Part shown: piece after piece, positions 26,834-36,554 of the stretch
Layout: each line of letters begins with the position of its first letter
How positions within the stretch are numbered: position 1 is the first letter of the stretch
Source: Pseudomonadota bacterium
GTDB lineage: Bacteria; Pseudomonadota; Gammaproteobacteria; Burkholderiales; Burkholderiaceae_C
NCBI GenBank assembly: GCA_021819435.1
Contig: JAKARB010000005.1
Location: 1-64,000 of the forward strand
Direction: 5' to 3'
Length of the DNA stretch: 64,000 bases
The notes under the pieces: model-generated
What the model saw: only the letters and a program-made list of their open reading frames with translations
The model's database searches: none
Told to the model about the DNA's origin: nothing
Program-made: the position numbers and the translations under genes

Positions 26834-26855
26834 TGTCCTGAGCATGTTCTGACAA

Positions 26856-26904
26856 GGGGCGGGGTGTTGCAGTCCGTGATGGATTGCATCCCCGCCCCGT
26901 TTCA
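26856..26904 (+). terminator. Terminator after the purine importer operon
   Basis: GGGGCGGGG (26856-26864) pairs with CCCCGCCCC (26890-26898), with an inner TGCA/TGCA extension, followed by GTTTCATT. The weak T-tract makes it less certain, but the stem is very strong and follows the BMP gene by 22 bases. Confidence 0.6.
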
Positions 26905-27095
26905 TTGGTGGCCCGAGCGTCGAATCGGGCCAAACTGCGCCACATCGACCCCGTGAAACCTCGGGATGGCGCCCCGGGCCATCGGCCTAAACTGGGCCTC
27001 ATCAAGGGTTCCGGCCGCGCGCAGCACCGACGAGCCACGAGCTCCGCCGCCAGGTCCATCGACCGTGCCGCGCGACCGCCACCAGGAGGTCGTCG

Positions 27096-30000
27096 ATGAA
27101 CGCGCCACTGCCCCCCGGAGTGCTCCAGGCCCTCGCTTCGCTGTCGCTGGAGGACAAGTACACGCTCGAACGCGGCAACGCCTTCATGAGCGGCATCCAG
27201 GCCCTGGTGCGACTGCCCATCCTGCAGCACACGCGCGATGCCATGGCAGGCCTGAACACCGCCGGCTTCATCAGCGGCTACCGAGGCTCGCCCTTGGGCG
27301 GCTACGACCAGGCGCTGTGGAAAGCGCGCGAGCACCTCGGCAAGCACCACATCGTCTTCCAACCCGGTGTCAACGAAGAGCTCGGCGCCACGGCCGTGTG
27401 GGGCACGCAGCAGCTCGCGCTCACACCGGGGCCCCAGCGCTTCGATGGTGTCTTCGGCATCTGGTACGGCAAGGGCCCGGGCGTGGACCGCTGCGGCGAT
27501 GTCTTCAAGCACGCCAACATGGCCGGCACCTCGAAGCACGGCGGCGTGGTGGCGGTGGCCGGCGACGACCACGTGGCCAAGAGCTCCTCGCTGGCCCACC
27601 AGAGCGACCACATCTTCAAGGCCTGCGGCCTGCCGGTGTTCTTCCCGAGCAACGTGCAGGAAATCCTCGACCTGGGCCTGCACGCTTTCGCCATGAGCCG
27701 CTTCTCGGGCCTGTGGACCTCGCTGAAAACCATCCAGGAGGTGGTGGAGTCGTCGACCACGGTGTCGGTGGATCCGGACCGCGTGAACATCATCCTGCCG
27801 GGCGATTTCGACATGCCCGAAGGCGGCCTGCACATCCGCTGGCCCGATGCGCCTCTCGCGCAAGAGGCCCGATTGATGGACCACAAGTGGTACGCCGCGC
27901 TGGCCTATGTGCGCGCCAACCGCCTCAACCACACCGTGCTCGACAGCGAAGGTGCGCGGCTGGGCATCATGGCCAGTGGCAAGGCCTGGAACGACCTGCG
28001 CCAGGCCTTGCACGACCTGGGCCTGGACGACGATGCCTGCCGTGCGCTGAAGCTGCGCCTGCACAAGGTGGCCGTGGTCTGGCCGCTGGACGCGATGATC
28101 ACGCGCGAGTTCGCGCAGGGGTTGCAGGAGATCCTGGTCGTCGAAGAAAAGCGCCAGATGATCGAGTACCAGCTCAAGGAAGAGCTCTACAACTGGCGCG
28201 AGGACGTGCGCCCCAACGTGCTGGGCAAGTTCACCGAAACCGATGGCGACCAAACCGGTGGCGAGTGGTCTCACCCGCACCCGGCCAGCCGCTGGCTGCT
28301 GCGCGCGCAGGCCGACCTGAACCCGGCGCTGATCGCCAAGGCCGTCGCCCAGCGGCTGGACAAGCTGGGTTTGCTGGCCGAAGCCCCGTCGCACCTGCGC
28401 GAGCGCATCGCCGAGCGCCTGCGCGTGATCGAAGACAAGGAGCGTTCGCTGGCGCACACCACCGCTGGCCCGGAGCGCGCGCCCTGGTTCTGCAGCGGCT
28501 GCCCGCACAACACCTCCACCCGCGTGCCCGATGGCTCGCGCGCCATGGCCGGCATCGGCTGCCACTACATGGCGCAGTGGATGGACCGCAACACGGGCCT
28601 GGTCTCGCAGATGGGCGGCGAGGGCGTGGCCTGGGTCGGCCAGGCGCCCTTCACCGATGAGAAGCACGTCTTCGTCAACCTGGGTGATGGCACTTACTTT
28701 CACTCGGGCGTGCTGGCCATCCGACAGTCGGTGGCCGCCAAGGTCAACATCACCTACAAGATCCTTTACAACGACGCGGTGGCGATGACGGGCGGGCAGC
28801 CGCTGGACGGCAACCTCTCCGTGCCCGCCATGACGCGCGAACTGCACGCGGAAGGCGTGCGCCGCATCGTGGTGGTGACCGACGACCGCAGCCGCTACGC
28901 CGATGTGCACGACCTGGCGCCCGGGGTGGACCTCTTCCACCGCGATGACCTCGACCGCGTGCAGCGCGAACTGCGCGAAACCGAAGGCTGCACGGTGCTG
29001 ATCTACGACCAGACCTGCGCGACCGAGAAGCGCCGTCGCCGCAAGCGTGGCAAGCTGCCGGCCGTCACCACCCGCGTCGTCATCAACGAAGAGGTGTGCG
29101 AGGGTTGCGGCGATTGCACCGTGCAGTCCAACTGCCTCAGCGTGGAGCCCGTGGACACGCCCCTGGGCCGCAAGCGCCGCATCAACCAGAGCAGTTGCAA
29201 CCAGGACCTGTCGTGCCTGAAGGGCTTCTGTCCGAGCCTGGTCACCATCGAAGGCGGCCAGCTCAAGGGCGCCAAGCCGCAACCCGGCACGCCTGACGTG
29301 CGCCAGTTGCCGATGGTGCCCGAGCCCACCTTGCCCGATGCGAGCAGCGCCTGGGGCATCGTGGTGGCGGGCATCGGGGGCACGGGCGTCATCACCATCG
29401 GGCAACTGCTGGGCATGGCCGCGCACATCGAAGGCCGGGGCGTGGTCACGCAGGAAGCGGCCGGGCTCGCGCAAAAGGGCGGCGCCACCTGGAGTCACAT
29501 CCAGATCGCCGACCGGGCCGAGGCCATCCACACCACCAAGGTGGGCACGGCCGAGGCCGACCTCGTCATGGGCTGCGACCCCATCGTCACGTCTTTGCCG
29601 GCCACCCTGGGCGTCATGCGCCAAGGCCGCACCCGCATCGCGCTGAACACGCACCACACGCCCACGGCTGCGGTGGTGGCCTCGCCTGACTGGCATTACC
29701 CGGCAGGCCAGTGCGACCATGTGCTGACCGATGCCGTGGGCGCCCAGGCCGTGAAACGTTTCGACAGCGTGTCCCTGTCCGAGAAGCTGCTGGGCGACGC
29801 CATCTACGCGAACCCGATGATGCTGGGCTTCGCCTGGCAGATGGGCTGGGTGCCGCTGAGTGGGCAGGCGCTGCGCCGCGCGATCGAGCTCAACGGCGTG
29901 CAGGTGGCGCGCAACCTGGCGGCCTTTGAGTGGGGGCGGCAGGTGGCGCACGACCCGGTGCGCGTGGCCCGTTTGACGACGCCGGCTCAGCCCGTGCAGT

Positions 30001-30794
30001 GGATGCCTGGGGGCAAGGCGGCGGGGCGAGCAGCCAGCGCGTTGACCCGCCGCGCGACCGATTTGTCGGCCACCCCTGCGGCTGAACTGGCAGACTTGGT
30101 GGCCCAGCGCACGGCCTGGTTGACCGAATACCAGGACGTGGCCTTTGCTGAGCGCTACAAGGCCTGGGTCGACCGCGTGCGTGCGGCCGAAGAAGCGATG
30201 GAAGCGGCGAGGGTGCCGAAAACCTCGCATGTTTCTGGCTCCGTCGCCAGCCTGCGGCTGAGCCTGGCCGTGGCCCGCCAGTTGTTCCGCCTCATGGCGA
30301 TCAAAGACGAATACGAGGTGGCGCGCCTGCTCACGTCCGAGCGCTTCCGCCAACAGCTCGAAGCCCAGTTCGAGGGCGATTGGCGTGTGGTGTTCCACCT
30401 GGCCCCGCCAGCGTTGGGCGAGGTGTCAGGCGGTGAGAAATCCGATGTCGAGGGCGGGGCTCGGCGAGCAGGGCCACGGGCGCCCAAGCGGGCCTTCGGC
30501 GATGCCTGGCTGCCCATGCTGCAGGGCCTGGCGAAGGCGCGCCGCTGGCGCAACACCTGGCTCGACCCGCTGCGCTGGAGCGCCACCCGCCGCGACGAGC
30601 TCGCCACGCTGCATGAGTACGAAGCCCTGCTGGCGCGGTTGATCGAGCAACTGAGCCCGGTCACCCACACCGAAGCCTGCGAGTTGGCCGAATCGGCCGA
30701 AGCCATCCGTGGTTTCGGTCCGGTGAGGGCCGCGAACGCGGCGCCCGTGCGGGCGCGCTGGGCTCAGAGGTTCTTGGCGCAGTCCAGACCGTAA
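27096..30794 (+). CDS. Indolepyruvate:ferredoxin oxidoreductase-family fusion enzyme
   Basis: 1232-aa fused 2-oxoacid:ferredoxin oxidoreductase that oxidatively decarboxylates aryl- or other 2-oxoacids to acyl-CoA. The start has AGGAGG 8 bases upstream. The N-terminal ThDP-type domains contain GYRGSPLGGYD, and CSGCPHNTSTR lies at ~464. A Cys-rich stretch (about 667-712, CEGCGDC...CLKGFC) may hold Fe-S ligands. A gamma domain begins at GIGGTGVITIGQLLG (~756), and a C-terminal DUF6537-like region completes it. Such single-chain forms are common in aerobic proteobacteria. The 3' end overlaps the convergent DUF2314 gene by 31 bases. Confidence 0.92.
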   Translation: MNAPLPPGVLQALASLSLEDKYTLERGNAFMSGIQALVRLPILQHTRDAMAGLNTAGFISGYRGSPLGGYDQALWKAREHLGKHHIVFQPGVNEELGATAVWGTQQLALTPGPQRFDGVFGIWYGKGPGVDRCGDVFKHANMAGTSKHGGVVAVAGDDHVAKSSSLAHQSDHIFKACGLPVFFPSNVQEILDLGLHAFAMSRFSGLWTSLKTIQEVVESSTTVSVDPDRVNIILPGDFDMPEGGLHIRWPDAPLAQEARLMDHKWYAALAYVRANRLNHTVLDSEGARLGIMASGKAWNDLRQALHDLGLDDDACRALKLRLHKVAVVWPLDAMITREFAQGLQEILVVEEKRQMIEYQLKEELYNWREDVRPNVLGKFTETDGDQTGGEWSHPHPASRWLLRAQADLNPALIAKAVAQRLDKLGLLAEAPSHLRERIAERLRVIEDKERSLAHTTAGPERAPWFCSGCPHNTSTRVPDGSRAMAGIGCHYMAQWMDRNTGLVSQMGGEGVAWVGQAPFTDEKHVFVNLGDGTYFHSGVLAIRQSVAAKVNITYKILYNDAVAMTGGQPLDGNLSVPAMTRELHAEGVRRIVVVTDDRSRYADVHDLAPGVDLFHRDDLDRVQRELRETEGCTVLIYDQTCATEKRRRRKRGKLPAVTTRVVINEEVCEGCGDCTVQSNCLSVEPVDTPLGRKRRINQSSCNQDLSCLKGFCPSLVTIEGGQLKGAKPQPGTPDVRQLPMVPEPTLPDASSAWGIVVAGIGGTGVITIGQLLGMAAHIEGRGVVTQEAAGLAQKGGATWSHIQIADRAEAIHTTKVGTAEADLVMGCDPIVTSLPATLGVMRQGRTRIALNTHHTPTAAVVASPDWHYPAGQCDHVLTDAVGAQAVKRFDSVSLSEKLLGDAIYANPMMLGFAWQMGWVPLSGQALRRAIELNGVQVARNLAAFEWGRQVAHDPVRVARLTTPAQPVQWMPGGKAAGRAASALTRRATDLSATPAAELADLVAQRTAWLTEYQDVAFAERYKAWVDRVRAAEEAMEAARVPKTSHVSGSVASLRLSLAVARQLFRLMAIKDEYEVARLLTSERFRQQLEAQFEGDWRVVFHLAPPALGEVSGGEKSDVEGGARRAGPRAPKRAFGDAWLPMLQGLAKARRWRNTWLDPLRWSATRRDELATLHEYEALLARLIEQLSPVTHTEACELAESAEAIRGFGPVRAANAAPVRARWAQRFLAQSRP

Positions 30795-31360
30795 GACTTC
30801 TTCAAGGCCTCGACCTCTTCTGCTGGCGCTTTGGCGAGCTGCACGCAGGTCGTGAAGTTGCCGTGCATGCGGCGGGCCTTGATTTCGTAGTACGTCCAGT
30901 CCACGATGTCTTCGCGCTTGAAGCTCACCGGGCCGCCGATCGCCAGCTTCTTGAGCCGGCTGGGCACGCTGTTGGCCTTGCCCTGGTAGCCGTCGGCCGT
31001 TTTCTCGAAGGGGTGGATCCAGACGTACTCCGTCACCTTGCCTTCGGTGAGGCGCACGCGCACGGATTCGACGTCGATGTTCGGGTCATTGGCGGCCTGG
31101 AGCTTCAGGAAGCCGTCCAGCGTGCTCTGAGCCTTCTTGAACGCGGCCTTCATGGCGGGATCCTGGTCGTTGAGTTCGACCACTTCCTGCTTCTCATCGG
31201 CCTTCTTCTCAGGCTTCTTTTCTGCCTTCTTCTGAGTAACGGCGGGCTTGCTGGTCGCCGCTGTTTCAGCCTGAGCCGGCCCCATCGAGAGGGCGGCGAG
31301 GCCGCAGATCAGGGCCAGCGAGGTGGTTTGAACGAGGTTCGGCATGCGAGCAAAAAGCAT
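30764..31360 (-). CDS. Secreted DUF2314-domain protein
   Basis: 198-aa protein from the start at 31360, chosen because it gives a signal peptide with a basic N-region (MLFAR... to GPAQA); 31345 is an alternative. A Lys/Glu-rich linker (KKAEKKPEKKADEK) follows. The C-terminal ~110 residues match DUF2314/YegJ-like domains, with the hydrophobic core EYVWIHPF and VDWTYYEIKARRMHG. Function unknown. Its last 31 bases are antisense to the end of the ferredoxin oxidoreductase gene. Confidence 0.75.
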   Translation of the reverse strand: MLFARMPNLVQTTSLALICGLAALSMGPAQAETAATSKPAVTQKKAEKKPEKKADEKQEVVELNDQDPAMKAAFKKAQSTLDGFLKLQAANDPNIDVESVRVRLTEGKVTEYVWIHPFEKTADGYQGKANSVPSRLKKLAIGGPVSFKREDIVDWTYYEIKARRMHGNFTTCVQLAKAPAEEVEALKKSYGLDCAKNL

Positions 31361-31537
31361 CTTCGGTGGCGGCAGAGTCAAACACGAGGCGCCCGGATGA
31401 TCGGCACCCGGGCTCCGTCGAAGTGTGCGCGAATTCCGGCTGATGGGAGCGCGCAATTTGTCCCGAAAACCCCTGCATGCGCGGCAGGGGAGACCCTGTC
31501 ATCCGGGCGGCTCAGGGTTTTCGGGTAAGGTCGGGTG

Positions 31538-32614
31538 ATGTCGTTGGCCGCCTTGTCTTCTCCCATTTCGGCGCTGACCCGCGACCGCCGCACGCAGGGC
31601 CTGCTGTGCGCGCTGGTTGGAGCGGTGGCGTTTTCCGGCAAGGCCATCGTGGCCAAGCTGATGTACCGCCACGGGGCGGACGCGATCTCGGTGGTCGGGC
31701 TGCGCATGGCGCTGGCCTTGCCAATGTTCCTGCTCATGGCGTGGTGGGCAGGCCGCAGCGCGGGTCAAGGGGGGCAAGTGGGTGGAACGGGTGGAGCTGG
31801 TCAAAAGGCCTTGAGCCGCCGTCAGGTCTGGCAAGTGATCGGGCTGGGTTTCACGGGCTACTACCTGGCCAGCACGCTCGACTTCCTCGGCCTGCAATAC
31901 ATCAGCGCGAGCCTGGAGCGCGCCATCCTCTACCTCAACCCGAGTCTGGTGCTGTTGCTTTCTGTGCTGTTGCTCGGCCAGCGCCTGCGGTGGGCGCAGG
32001 TGCTGGCGCTGGTGATCAGCTATGCCGGCGTGCTGGTGGTCTTCCTGCACGACTGGGACCTGGCTCACCTGGTTTCGGATTCCGCCACCAGCCTCGATGC
32101 CCGCTCGGCGGTGGCCATCGGCAGCCTGCTGGTGTTGATGAGCGCGCTTTCGTATGCCATCTACCTGATGGGCAGCGGGCAGTTGGTTCAAGAGCTGGGT
32201 TCGATGCGGCTGGTGGGCCAGGCCTCGTGCGCGGCCTGTGTGATGTGCCTGGCGCAATGGTGGGTGGCGCATGCCGTGAGCGATGGGCGCCTGGGCGGCG
32301 TGGCGCATTTGCCCTGGCAGGTGTGGACGCTTTCGGCGCTCAACGCGACGGCCTGCACGGTGCTGCCGGTCTGGCTGGTGATGCGCGGGGTGCAGTTGCT
32401 CGGGGCATCGGTGGCGGCGCAGATCGGCATGGTCGGGCCGCTGTCGACCATCTGGCTGGCCTCATGGTTCCTCGATGAACCGGTGAGCGCCCGCCTGATG
32501 CTGGGCACCGGCACGGTGCTGGTGGGCATCCTCGTGCTGACGCGCATGGGTCGGCCTGGGGCCGAGTCGCCCCAGGTCAAGGTGGTGGTCGAGTCAGAGG
32601 GCGGGCGTAGCTGA
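31538..32614 (+). CDS. DMT-family transporter (two EamA domains)
   Basis: 358-aa inner-membrane transporter with about ten helices in two EamA repeats; the first begins at LLCALVGAVAFSGKAIVAKL. ATG 31538 is preferred over GTG 31535, with AAGG 7 bases upstream. EamA proteins typically export amino acids or metabolites; the substrate is unknown. The 3' end overlaps convergent ybiB by 21 bases. Confidence 0.88.
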   Translation: MSLAALSSPISALTRDRRTQGLLCALVGAVAFSGKAIVAKLMYRHGADAISVVGLRMALALPMFLLMAWWAGRSAGQGGQVGGTGGAGQKALSRRQVWQVIGLGFTGYYLASTLDFLGLQYISASLERAILYLNPSLVLLLSVLLLGQRLRWAQVLALVISYAGVLVVFLHDWDLAHLVSDSATSLDARSAVAIGSLLVLMSALSYAIYLMGSGQLVQELGSMRLVGQASCAACVMCLAQWWVAHAVSDGRLGGVAHLPWQVWTLSALNATACTVLPVWLVMRGVQLLGASVAAQIGMVGPLSTIWLASWFLDEPVSARLMLGTGTVLVGILVLTRMGRPGAESPQVKVVVESEGGRS

Positions 32615-33595
32615 CCGACGGGCCTGGGCCAATGCCTGCACCAGGCAATCGGCCTGTGCTTCGATGGCTGCGGGCAGCAGCGCAGGCTCATGCCGAACCG
32701 ATTCGATCCAGTCGGCCGTGATGTCAGCCTCTCTGCCTTCAGGCAGATCCGGCAGCGACACCAGCACGCCTTCCACCGGAGCGCGGCTGAGGGCGTCCTG
32801 CCTTTGCCCACGCAGGAAGACATCGAAGCGAGGCTGGCGGCGCGCATCGGCGACCGGTTCGCCTTCTGTGCCGCGCATCAGAAGTGCATCGGCCCCGCTG
32901 AGGGCAATGAAGCCCGCCAGCGATTCACCGTACTCTGGATGCGTGTGGTTGATGACGCGCAGGCGAGGTGGGGTGGCTTCTTCGCTTCGCATGGGTTCTT
33001 CTTGAGCAAAGCGCGCAAACGGGTCCAGCAGCTTGACGATGGTGTGCGCCGGGTTGCGCAGGCCCACCGTCCAGCGAACGGCCAGCAGCCGTGCCACGCT
33101 GGGACACAGGTCGGTGATGTCGATGAAGGCGGGTTGCCCGGCCTGCCAGCTGCTGGACAGTTGCGCGGCGTCTTTCACCCTGGGCCAGCCGCCAGCGGCG
33201 AACACCTGGGCCGAGGTGATGCGGGTCGGGTCTTCGGAGGGGCCGTGCACGAGCACACCCACGCCGCGTCGGGCCAGCTCCCAGGCCAGCAGTGGTGTGA
33301 GATTGGGTAGCTTGCGCGAGCCGTTGTAGGAAGGCAGAAGCACCACCCCGCCTGTCGCGCTCGGCAAGGCTGCGCGCAGGTCGATGCAGCGCTCGGTGGT
33401 GGCTTGCAGGAAGCCGATGAGCTCGTCGGGCGTTTCGCCCTTGATGCGCATGGCCAGGCAGAAGGCGCCGATCTCCAGGTCGGTGACCTGGCCGTCGAGC
33501 ACCTGCGACATCAGGTCGTGCGCCTGTTCGCGAGAAAGCGGCCGGGCGCCATCTTTGCCCCGGCCGATGACCTTGATGTGTGCGGCGATGCCCAT
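32594..33595 (-). CDS. ybiB: YbiB, anthranilate phosphoribosyltransferase-like DNA-binding protein
   Basis: 333-aa member of the TrpD2/YbiB family: the fold of anthranilate phosphoribosyltransferase without its catalytic role. The N-terminal helical domain (LSREQAHDLMSQVLDGQVTDLEIGAFCLAMRIKGE) resembles TrpD, but the central PRPP-binding Gly-rich loop is replaced by LLPSYNGSRKLPNLTPLLAW. YbiB of E. coli binds DNA. It follows nasA by 54 bases and is probably the last gene of the nitrate assimilation transcript. Confidence 0.85.
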   Translation of the reverse strand: MGIAAHIKVIGRGKDGARPLSREQAHDLMSQVLDGQVTDLEIGAFCLAMRIKGETPDELIGFLQATTERCIDLRAALPSATGGVVLLPSYNGSRKLPNLTPLLAWELARRGVGVLVHGPSEDPTRITSAQVFAAGGWPRVKDAAQLSSSWQAGQPAFIDITDLCPSVARLLAVRWTVGLRNPAHTIVKLLDPFARFAQEEPMRSEEATPPRLRVINHTHPEYGESLAGFIALSGADALLMRGTEGEPVADARRQPRFDVFLRGQRQDALSRAPVEGVLVSLPDLPEGREADITADWIESVRHEPALLPAAIEAQADCLVQALAQARRSATPAL

Positions 33596-33649
33596 GTTGC
33601 CTTGGCGTCACGTCCGTGACGGTCCTGCGTTGAAAGCAGGATTATCCCG

Positions 33650-36541
33650 TCACGCGGTGGCAGAGGCGTTCACTGGGGTGCTCTCAGGGCTGTTGTCTGC
33701 AGTGCCGGTTGGCGTCTGCTGCACCAGCTTGCGCAGCGCTGGCAGGCACGAGCCGCAGTTGGTGCCGCAGCGCAGCTCGCCTTGCAGGCTGGCCAGGCGC
33801 TGCTCAGCGCTGCCCTGGCAACGGCCCAGCACCTCGACGATGGCGAGGTCGCTGACGTTGAAGCAGGTGCAGACCTGCTTGCCTCTGCTGGCGGTGGCCA
33901 CTGGCGGCGTGTCTCCCGGGCTCAGCAGAGCAGCGCCCAGTTCGTCAACAGGCAGGTCGTCTTGCAGCAGCGGGCGGATCCACTTCTCCGAGGCCAGGTC
34001 GCCCACCATCAGGAAGGCGCGCAGGCGGCGGTTGGGCCCGACGGCTTCGACTTGCATGCGGCGTTGCTGACCCTGCTTCACGTCGTCGTAGCGCATGACG
34101 CCAGCGCCGCCGATGTCCATGAGCGCGGCGAGTTCGTCCAGCAGGGCGCCGTCGATCGGGCTGGGCGACGCGGCGCGGAACAGCAAGCCCACGCGGCTTT
34201 TCCCATCGGGGCCTGAAGCGTCAGGCTCGCGGCCGAAGGGCACGCAGGCGGTGAAGGGGAAGCGCCGCATCCAGCCCTTGAGCTGTTCGCGCAAGCTCAG
34301 TGCTTGGTCGGCGGGCAGCCAGGCCACGGCCAGCAGCTTCCAGGGCAGGTCGACCGGCGAGAGCCGCACGGCCGCGTGCTTGAGTTCAGGCTGTTTGGAC
34401 GCTGGGCAGAACGCCGGTTGGGTGAGGGCGTTGACGCCAGCCACGCGGCGTCCGTGAGCGTCCACGCCACCCAGGGCTTCTTCGCCCCAATGCATGGCGA
34501 TGTAAGCCTGGTGGCGGCCCATGCCGTCGTGCGGGATGGCCGGGATCAGCAACTGCCCGCGCCGCGAGGTGACCTGCACCAGTTGACCTTCGGTGAGGCC
34601 CAGCTCGGCCATGTCGGCGGGGTGCAACTCGATGCTGGGCTCGGCCACATGGCCGAACAGGCGGCCCAGCGTGCCGGTGCGGCTCATGCCGTGCCACTGG
34701 TCGCGCAGGCGGCCGGTGTTGAGCGCGAAGGGAAAGCGCTCGTCGGGCACCTCACGCACGGGCAGCGGGCGGGCGGCTGCGAAGCGGGCGCGGCCATCGG
34801 GGGTGGCGAAGCGTCCGTCGGTGTAGAGCCGCTTGCTACCTTCGGTGCGGCCTTCGGGCATCGGCCATTGCTGCGGACCCCTCGATTCAAGCAGCGGGTA
34901 GCTCAGTCCGGTGATGTCGAGGTCGCGGCCTCGGGTGCTTTCGCGGTGCTCATTCCAGACCGATTCGGCGCTCGTGTAGGGAAAGAGCGTGTCGGTGCCG
35001 GGCAGGTAGCGCGAGGTGCGCTCGGGCAGGCGGGCTTCCAGGCGGCGGCCGAGGTCGGTGAAGATGGCCCAGTCATGGCGGGCTTCGCCAGCGGCGGGCA
35101 CGGCCGGGCGCACGCGGCTGATGCGGCGCTCGCTGTTGGTGACGGTGCCGTCTTTTTCACCCCAGGTGCTGGCCGGCAGCAGGATGTCGGCGTAGGCGCA
35201 GGTGGCTGTCGTGGCGAAGGCTTCCTGCACCACGACCAGTTCAGCGCGCTCCAGGGCCTTGCGCACGGTGTGCTGGTCGGGCAGCGACTGGGCGGGGTTG
35301 GTGCACGCGATCCACAGCGCCTTGATCTCGCCACGCGCGGCGGCTTCGAACATCTCGACCGCCGTCTTGCCTGGCTGCGAAGGCACATCGCGCACGCCCC
35401 ACAGGGCAGCCACCTCTGCGCGGTCGATCTCGCTGCCCAGGTTGCGGTGCGCGCTCAGCAAGTTGGCCATGCCGCCCACCTCGCGGCCACCCATGGCGTT
35501 GGGCTGCCCGGTCAGCGAGAAGGGGCCGGCGCCCGGCTTGCCGATCTGACCAGTGGCGAGGTGAAGGTTGATGAGCGCGGCGTTCTTGTCCGTGCCCTGG
35601 CTGCTTTGATTCAGACCTTGGCAGTACAGCGACAGCGTGGGCGTTTGCTGGCCGAACCAGCGCGCGGCCTGCTCCAGGTCTTCGCGGCGTATGCCGCAGA
35701 CCTCGCTGACGCGCTCGGGCGAATGGGCCTGGACGATCTCCAGCAGTTCGCTGAAGCCGCTGGTGTGATCGCGGATGTAGGCCTGGTCGAGCAGGCCGTC
35801 GCGCGCCAGGATGTGCAGCATGCCGTGGTACAGGGCCACGTCGGTGCCCGGCTGGATGGCCAGGTGCAGGTCGGCCATGTCGGCGGTTTCGGTGCGGCGC
35901 GGGTCGACCACGATCATCTTCATGCCTGGCTTCGCCTGGCGCGCGGCTTCGATGCGGCGAAAGAGGATGGGGTGGGCCCAGGCCGTGTTCGAGCCGGTGA
36001 TGAAGAGGGTGCCCGCGTGGTCGAAATCTTCGTAGCAGGCGGGCGGGGCGTCGCTGCCCAGCGTGGCCTTGTAGCCGGCCACCGCGCTGCTCATGCACAG
36101 GCGCGAGTTGGTGTCGAGGTTGTTGGTGCCCAGCAGGCCCTTGACCAGCTTGTTGACGACGTAATAGTCCTCGGTCAGCAACTGACCCGAGCCGTAGAAG
36201 CCCACGGCCTGCGGCCCATGCGCGCGCACGATGGCGGCCAGGCGGTCGGCGGCTTCGTCGAGTGCCGCGTCCCAGCCGATGCGCTCAGGTTGGTCATGTC
36301 GGCTGGCGCGCCGCATCGGGTGCAGCAGGCGTGTTTGCTGCGTCACGGCTTCGGCGGCGGTGAGGTGCAGGGTGCTGCCTTTGGTGCACAGGCGGCCGAA
36401 GTTGGCAGGGTGGTCCGGGTCGCCCTGGACTTGCACGATCTGGTCGCCGTGCGACTCGATCAGCACGCCGCAACCGGTGCCGCAGTAAGGGCAGGTGGAG
36501 CGGGTGACCTGGGGGGCAGCGGCAATGGGGATGGTCTTCAT
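33650..36541 (-). CDS. nasA: Assimilatory nitrate reductase, molybdopterin subunit with BFD domain
   Basis: 963-aa cytoplasmic nitrate reductase. The [4Fe-4S] ligands are Cys17, Cys20, Cys24 and Cys52 (CPYCGTGC...LCTKG), and the molybdenum ligand Cys lies in NSRLCMSSA near 149. Molybdopterin dinucleotide-binding domains follow, and a C-terminal BFD-like [2Fe-2S] domain (about 895-945) has CTC and CGTNCGSC. The BFD domain and absence of an export signal distinguish it from periplasmic NapA. It is 13 bases after the PilJ-N protein gene; electrons probably come from the NirB-like flavoprotein of the same operon. Confidence 0.93.
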   Translation of the reverse strand: MKTIPIAAAPQVTRSTCPYCGTGCGVLIESHGDQIVQVQGDPDHPANFGRLCTKGSTLHLTAAEAVTQQTRLLHPMRRASRHDQPERIGWDAALDEAADRLAAIVRAHGPQAVGFYGSGQLLTEDYYVVNKLVKGLLGTNNLDTNSRLCMSSAVAGYKATLGSDAPPACYEDFDHAGTLFITGSNTAWAHPILFRRIEAARQAKPGMKMIVVDPRRTETADMADLHLAIQPGTDVALYHGMLHILARDGLLDQAYIRDHTSGFSELLEIVQAHSPERVSEVCGIRREDLEQAARWFGQQTPTLSLYCQGLNQSSQGTDKNAALINLHLATGQIGKPGAGPFSLTGQPNAMGGREVGGMANLLSAHRNLGSEIDRAEVAALWGVRDVPSQPGKTAVEMFEAAARGEIKALWIACTNPAQSLPDQHTVRKALERAELVVVQEAFATTATCAYADILLPASTWGEKDGTVTNSERRISRVRPAVPAAGEARHDWAIFTDLGRRLEARLPERTSRYLPGTDTLFPYTSAESVWNEHRESTRGRDLDITGLSYPLLESRGPQQWPMPEGRTEGSKRLYTDGRFATPDGRARFAAARPLPVREVPDERFPFALNTGRLRDQWHGMSRTGTLGRLFGHVAEPSIELHPADMAELGLTEGQLVQVTSRRGQLLIPAIPHDGMGRHQAYIAMHWGEEALGGVDAHGRRVAGVNALTQPAFCPASKQPELKHAAVRLSPVDLPWKLLAVAWLPADQALSLREQLKGWMRRFPFTACVPFGREPDASGPDGKSRVGLLFRAASPSPIDGALLDELAALMDIGGAGVMRYDDVKQGQQRRMQVEAVGPNRRLRAFLMVGDLASEKWIRPLLQDDLPVDELGAALLSPGDTPPVATASRGKQVCTCFNVSDLAIVEVLGRCQGSAEQRLASLQGELRCGTNCGSCLPALRKLVQQTPTGTADNSPESTPVNASATA

Positions 36542-36554
36542 GATGGGCGGTGGT

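Noticed and set aside
26796-30398. Very long (about 1200 codons) open frame antisense to the ferredoxin oxidoreductase gene
   Set aside because: It mirrors a well-supported gene; its His/Arg/Gln-rich, low-complexity translation is the usual antisense shadow in high-GC DNA.
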